DNA from: Pseudanabaena sp. ABRG5-3 | Lineage (GTDB): Bacteria; Cyanobacteriota; Cyanobacteriia; Pseudanabaenales; Pseudanabaenaceae | Direction: 5' to 3' | DNA: 64,000 bases | Assembly (NCBI RefSeq): GCF_003967015.1 | Contig: NZ_AP017560.1 | Span: 4,686,501 to 4,750,500 of the forward strand | In this document: piece after piece, positions 61,891 through 64,000 of the stretch | Layout of the letters: each line of letters starts with the position of its first letter | How positions within the stretch are numbered: position 1 is the first letter of the stretch | Position numbers and translations under genes: made by a program | The notes under the pieces: generated by a model | What the model saw: only the letters and a program-made list of their open reading frames with translations | What the model was told of the DNA's origin: nothing | The model's database searches: none

Positions 61891-64000
61891 CTTGTTTGCC
61901 AGTTAATCCATGCGTTGAGATCGTTCGGGACTGTGGTGAAATGTAGATAAATTTGTTTGATAGGATGCGATCGCTGTTGAGAAATTGCAGAAATCGTGAG
62001 ATTGTTCTCTAAATCCAAATTATCTGATATTGCTTGATTGGGTTGATGATGCTTTAAGACTTTGGCATAGATTTCGCCTTCGATTACAACAGTTTGAGAA
62101 GGATTGAGTTGGTCAGGAGCAGAAACTTGAAGATGTAGTTTGATATTAGTTAATACAGGTAGATCCTCTTTTGCCAAGATCTCTGCTCCATAGGGCGATA
62201 GTCGTCGAATCTCACCTTCAAAGATCTCTGTACCAAGATGTTTCTCTTCTAAAATACGATAGGTAATCGCAATGGGCTTAGGCAAGATTTGCAGAGAATC
62301 ATTAATCGAAGGAAGTTCGAGATTATAAATACCGCCAATGCCGCAAATATCGTAGATTAAAATAGGATGCGACACGCCCTTAGGTTCTACTTCCATCGAA
62401 CCATTAGTTTTGACAATCGCCTGTATTTCGTTATAGGTTGTTTCCGATATCAAAATCTGACCACCAACGGTATAGGATTCAATCCTTGCTGTGAGATTGA
62501 CATGATTGCCGACAACGGCATATTTCGCGCGAGAATGGGAGCCGATATTGCCTGCAACTACTTCACCTGTATTAATGCCAATGCCCATCGCGATTTCTGG
62601 TAAGCCCAGTTGTGTAAGTTGGGCATTTACTGATCGCATAGCAAGCTGCATCGCGATCGCACTAGCGACTGCCCTTGCGGCATCATCTTCACGATGGATG
62701 GGCGCACCAAAGAGAACCAAAATGGCATCACCGATAAATTCATCAATTGTGCCTTGATAGGTAGCGATCGCCTCAGTCATCGTTCCCAAAAATACATTGA
62801 GAATTTCTACTACTTTTTCGGGAGGCATTTTCTCGGAAATAGTAGAGAAACCACGTAGATCGCACATGAGAATTGTGACTTTGCGGCGATCGCCTCCAAA
62901 TTTTAGACCTTCGGGAGTTTCTAATAAACTTTTGACGACAGCATCGGTTAAATAGCGACTAAAGTAAGCCCGAATTTGCGCTGCCGTAATTGCTAGATAG
63001 CTGGTCACGATTGCCCCACCACCTAAAAAGCCAATCATCGCAGGCACAAAGGGCAACCACCAACCATAGCCTAAGGCAATAAAACAAGCAGCAAATAGAC
63101 TGCCACCCAGTGCTAATACACTGAGCGATCGCAACATTAAAAGCTGAAATTCGCGTTCCTTTACCTTGACATTGCGCCATTGCCAAATTAAGAGAGAACC
63201 AGTCAACGACCAACCAAAAATCCATAGCCATTCCCAAGGTTTTTCCCAAGTGTGAATCCCTGAACGACCATCAAGAGAACTGCTCAGAATATGACTAACT
63301 AGTTGAGCATGAACTTCAATTCCTGATGTAAAGATGCGCGTACTGCCAATGCCGCTATCAAGGGGAGTGAAAAACCAATCTCTTAAACTGACTGCCGTTA
63401 CCCCAATCATCACCACGCGATCGCGCAGTAAATCAGGGGCAATTTTGCCTTCTAACACATCTGCCATTCGCACGGTCTGAAAACCGTTAAGAGATCGGCG
63501 ATAGTTCACAATAAATTGATGTCCACCCACATCAGCATGGCTATAGCCACCATCATTGGTGCGTAATCTAGGGGGATTGAGTGCTTGCTCAAAGGGAACT
63601 GTTTTTTCGCCATCTAGATAGAGCAAAGATAGTTGTAAGCTGAAGCTAGGAGAAACTTTGCCATCGGATGAACGTAAAGCGAGCAATCCTCTACGAACCC
63701 TGCCATCGGTATCAACTGGAAGATTGATTGCGCCAATTTGTTCTGGAGGAAGGGCAGGTGGGGGATTGATATTAGAACTAGCGATCGCAAAATTAGAGTC
63801 AACGAGATCGGCTGTTTTGGTTGCACCAACTAGATTTGGCGTACTTTTAAACAAGGCTTCTAATTGTGAATAGCCAGCACCGACAGGTTTATCACGGGCA
63901 AGATCGAGCCCGATCGCCCGTGGTTTTTGTTTGCGTACTTTGTCTAATAATTGGGTCAATAAAGCATCATCAATGGGCCAAGCATATTGACGGACATCTG
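61884..64000 (-). CDS. CHASE2-adenylate/guanylate cyclase, 5' end outside window
   Basis: The frame is open to the end of the window (the TTG at 63959 is not the start; DVRQYAWPIDDALL precedes it), so more than 700 residues are present and the N-terminus is missing. An extracellular CHASE2 sensor leads to three membrane segments, e.g. WLWIFGWSLTGSLLIW and SVLALGGSLFAACFIALG. A class III nucleotidyl cyclase domain follows with the metal-binding DLRGFSTISE and a second Asp in DAILVLFGAP, the 'EFIGD' block and the transition-state region 'NLTARIES'. A PilZ-like domain may form the C-terminus (GEIRRLSPYGAEILA). It probably makes cAMP. Its stop codon lies within a family A palindrome. Confidence 0.92.
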   Translation of the reverse strand, partial: DVRQYAWPIDDALLTQLLDKVRKQKPRAIGLDLARDKPVGAGYSQLEALFKSTPNLVGATKTADLVDSNFAIASSNINPPPALPPEQIGAINLPVDTDGRVRRGLLALRSSDGKVSPSFSLQLSLLYLDGEKTVPFEQALNPPRLRTNDGGYSHADVGGHQFIVNYRRSLNGFQTVRMADVLEGKIAPDLLRDRVVMIGVTAVSLRDWFFTPLDSGIGSTRIFTSGIEVHAQLVSHILSSSLDGRSGIHTWEKPWEWLWIFGWSLTGSLLIWQWRNVKVKEREFQLLMLRSLSVLALGGSLFAACFIALGYGWWLPFVPAMIGFLGGGAIVTSYLAITAAQIRAYFSRYLTDAVVKSLLETPEGLKFGGDRRKVTILMCDLRGFSTISEKMPPEKVVEILNVFLGTMTEAIATYQGTIDEFIGDAILVLFGAPIHREDDAARAVASAIAMQLAMRSVNAQLTQLGLPEIAMGIGINTGEVVAGNIGSHSRAKYAVVGNHVNLTARIESYTVGGQILISETTYNEIQAIVKTNGSMEVEPKGVSHPILIYDICGIGGIYNLELPSINDSLQILPKPIAITYRILEEKHLGTEIFEGEIRRLSPYGAEILAKEDLPVLTNIKLHLQVSAPDQLNPSQTVVIEGEIYAKVLKHHQPNQAISDNLDLENNLTISAISQQRSHPIKQIYLHFTTVPNDLNAWINWQTSK

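Overview
This is cyanobacterial chromosome. HIP1 octamers (GCGATCGC) are scattered through genes and spacers. The gene set includes an isochorismate synthase for phylloquinone, a Ycf52/plastid-type GNAT, an SLH-OprB porin, an HstK-type kinase and FIST and CHASE2 signalling proteins. Moderate-to-low GC and the repeat style fit a Pseudanabaena-like lineage, but the genus is inference. I recognised no rRNA, tRNA or CRISPR array.

Layout. 1-6 kb: a GNAT, a membrane PAS histidine kinase flanked by two copies of a Uma2-like gene relic, a methyltransferase, an SMI1/KNR4 protein and a secreted LRR protein. 6-14.7 kb: a receiver-first hybrid kinase, a 1780-residue Ser/Thr kinase-ATPase-GAF-histidine kinase, and a P450. 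14.7-27 kb: envelope and signalling genes (porin, Deg-type protease, amidase, J-domain/TPR protein, CBS-PAS kinase, fatty acid hydroxylase, coiled-coil protein, lipoprotein). 27-36.9 kb: an accessory patch (MazEF, an IS630 element, a broken ATPase, two ATPase plus TOPRIM-like pairs, a Fic protein) interleaved with core menF, prfA and rpmE. 37-50 kb: ACT protein, DegT aminotransferase, aldehyde dehydrogenase, GIDE protein, second Fic protein, GH10-like hydrolase, TPR protein and a TPR-CHAT protease. 50-57.8 kb: transposase relics, a Uma2 gene, CatB/Vat-like and AAC(3)-I-like acetyltransferases, a MerR regulator divergent from a TauE/SafE transporter, and a radical SAM protein. 58-64 kb: a FIST, histidine kinase, receiver-GGDEF gene set facing a CHASE2 adenylate/guanylate cyclase cut by the window end.

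Three things stand out. First, the FIST-HK-diguanylate cyclase set resembles a NosP/NahK sensing pathway. Its kinase core is closely related to the C-terminus of the giant kinase at 7.8-13.1 kb, and its receiver to the one at 6-7.3 kb. Second, two ATPase/TOPRIM-like pairs in the accessory patch look like candidate defence modules. Third, many short palindromic elements of several families are present. Their arms differ between copies yet stay paired, and in at least four places an element terminus contains the stop codon of the neighbouring gene.
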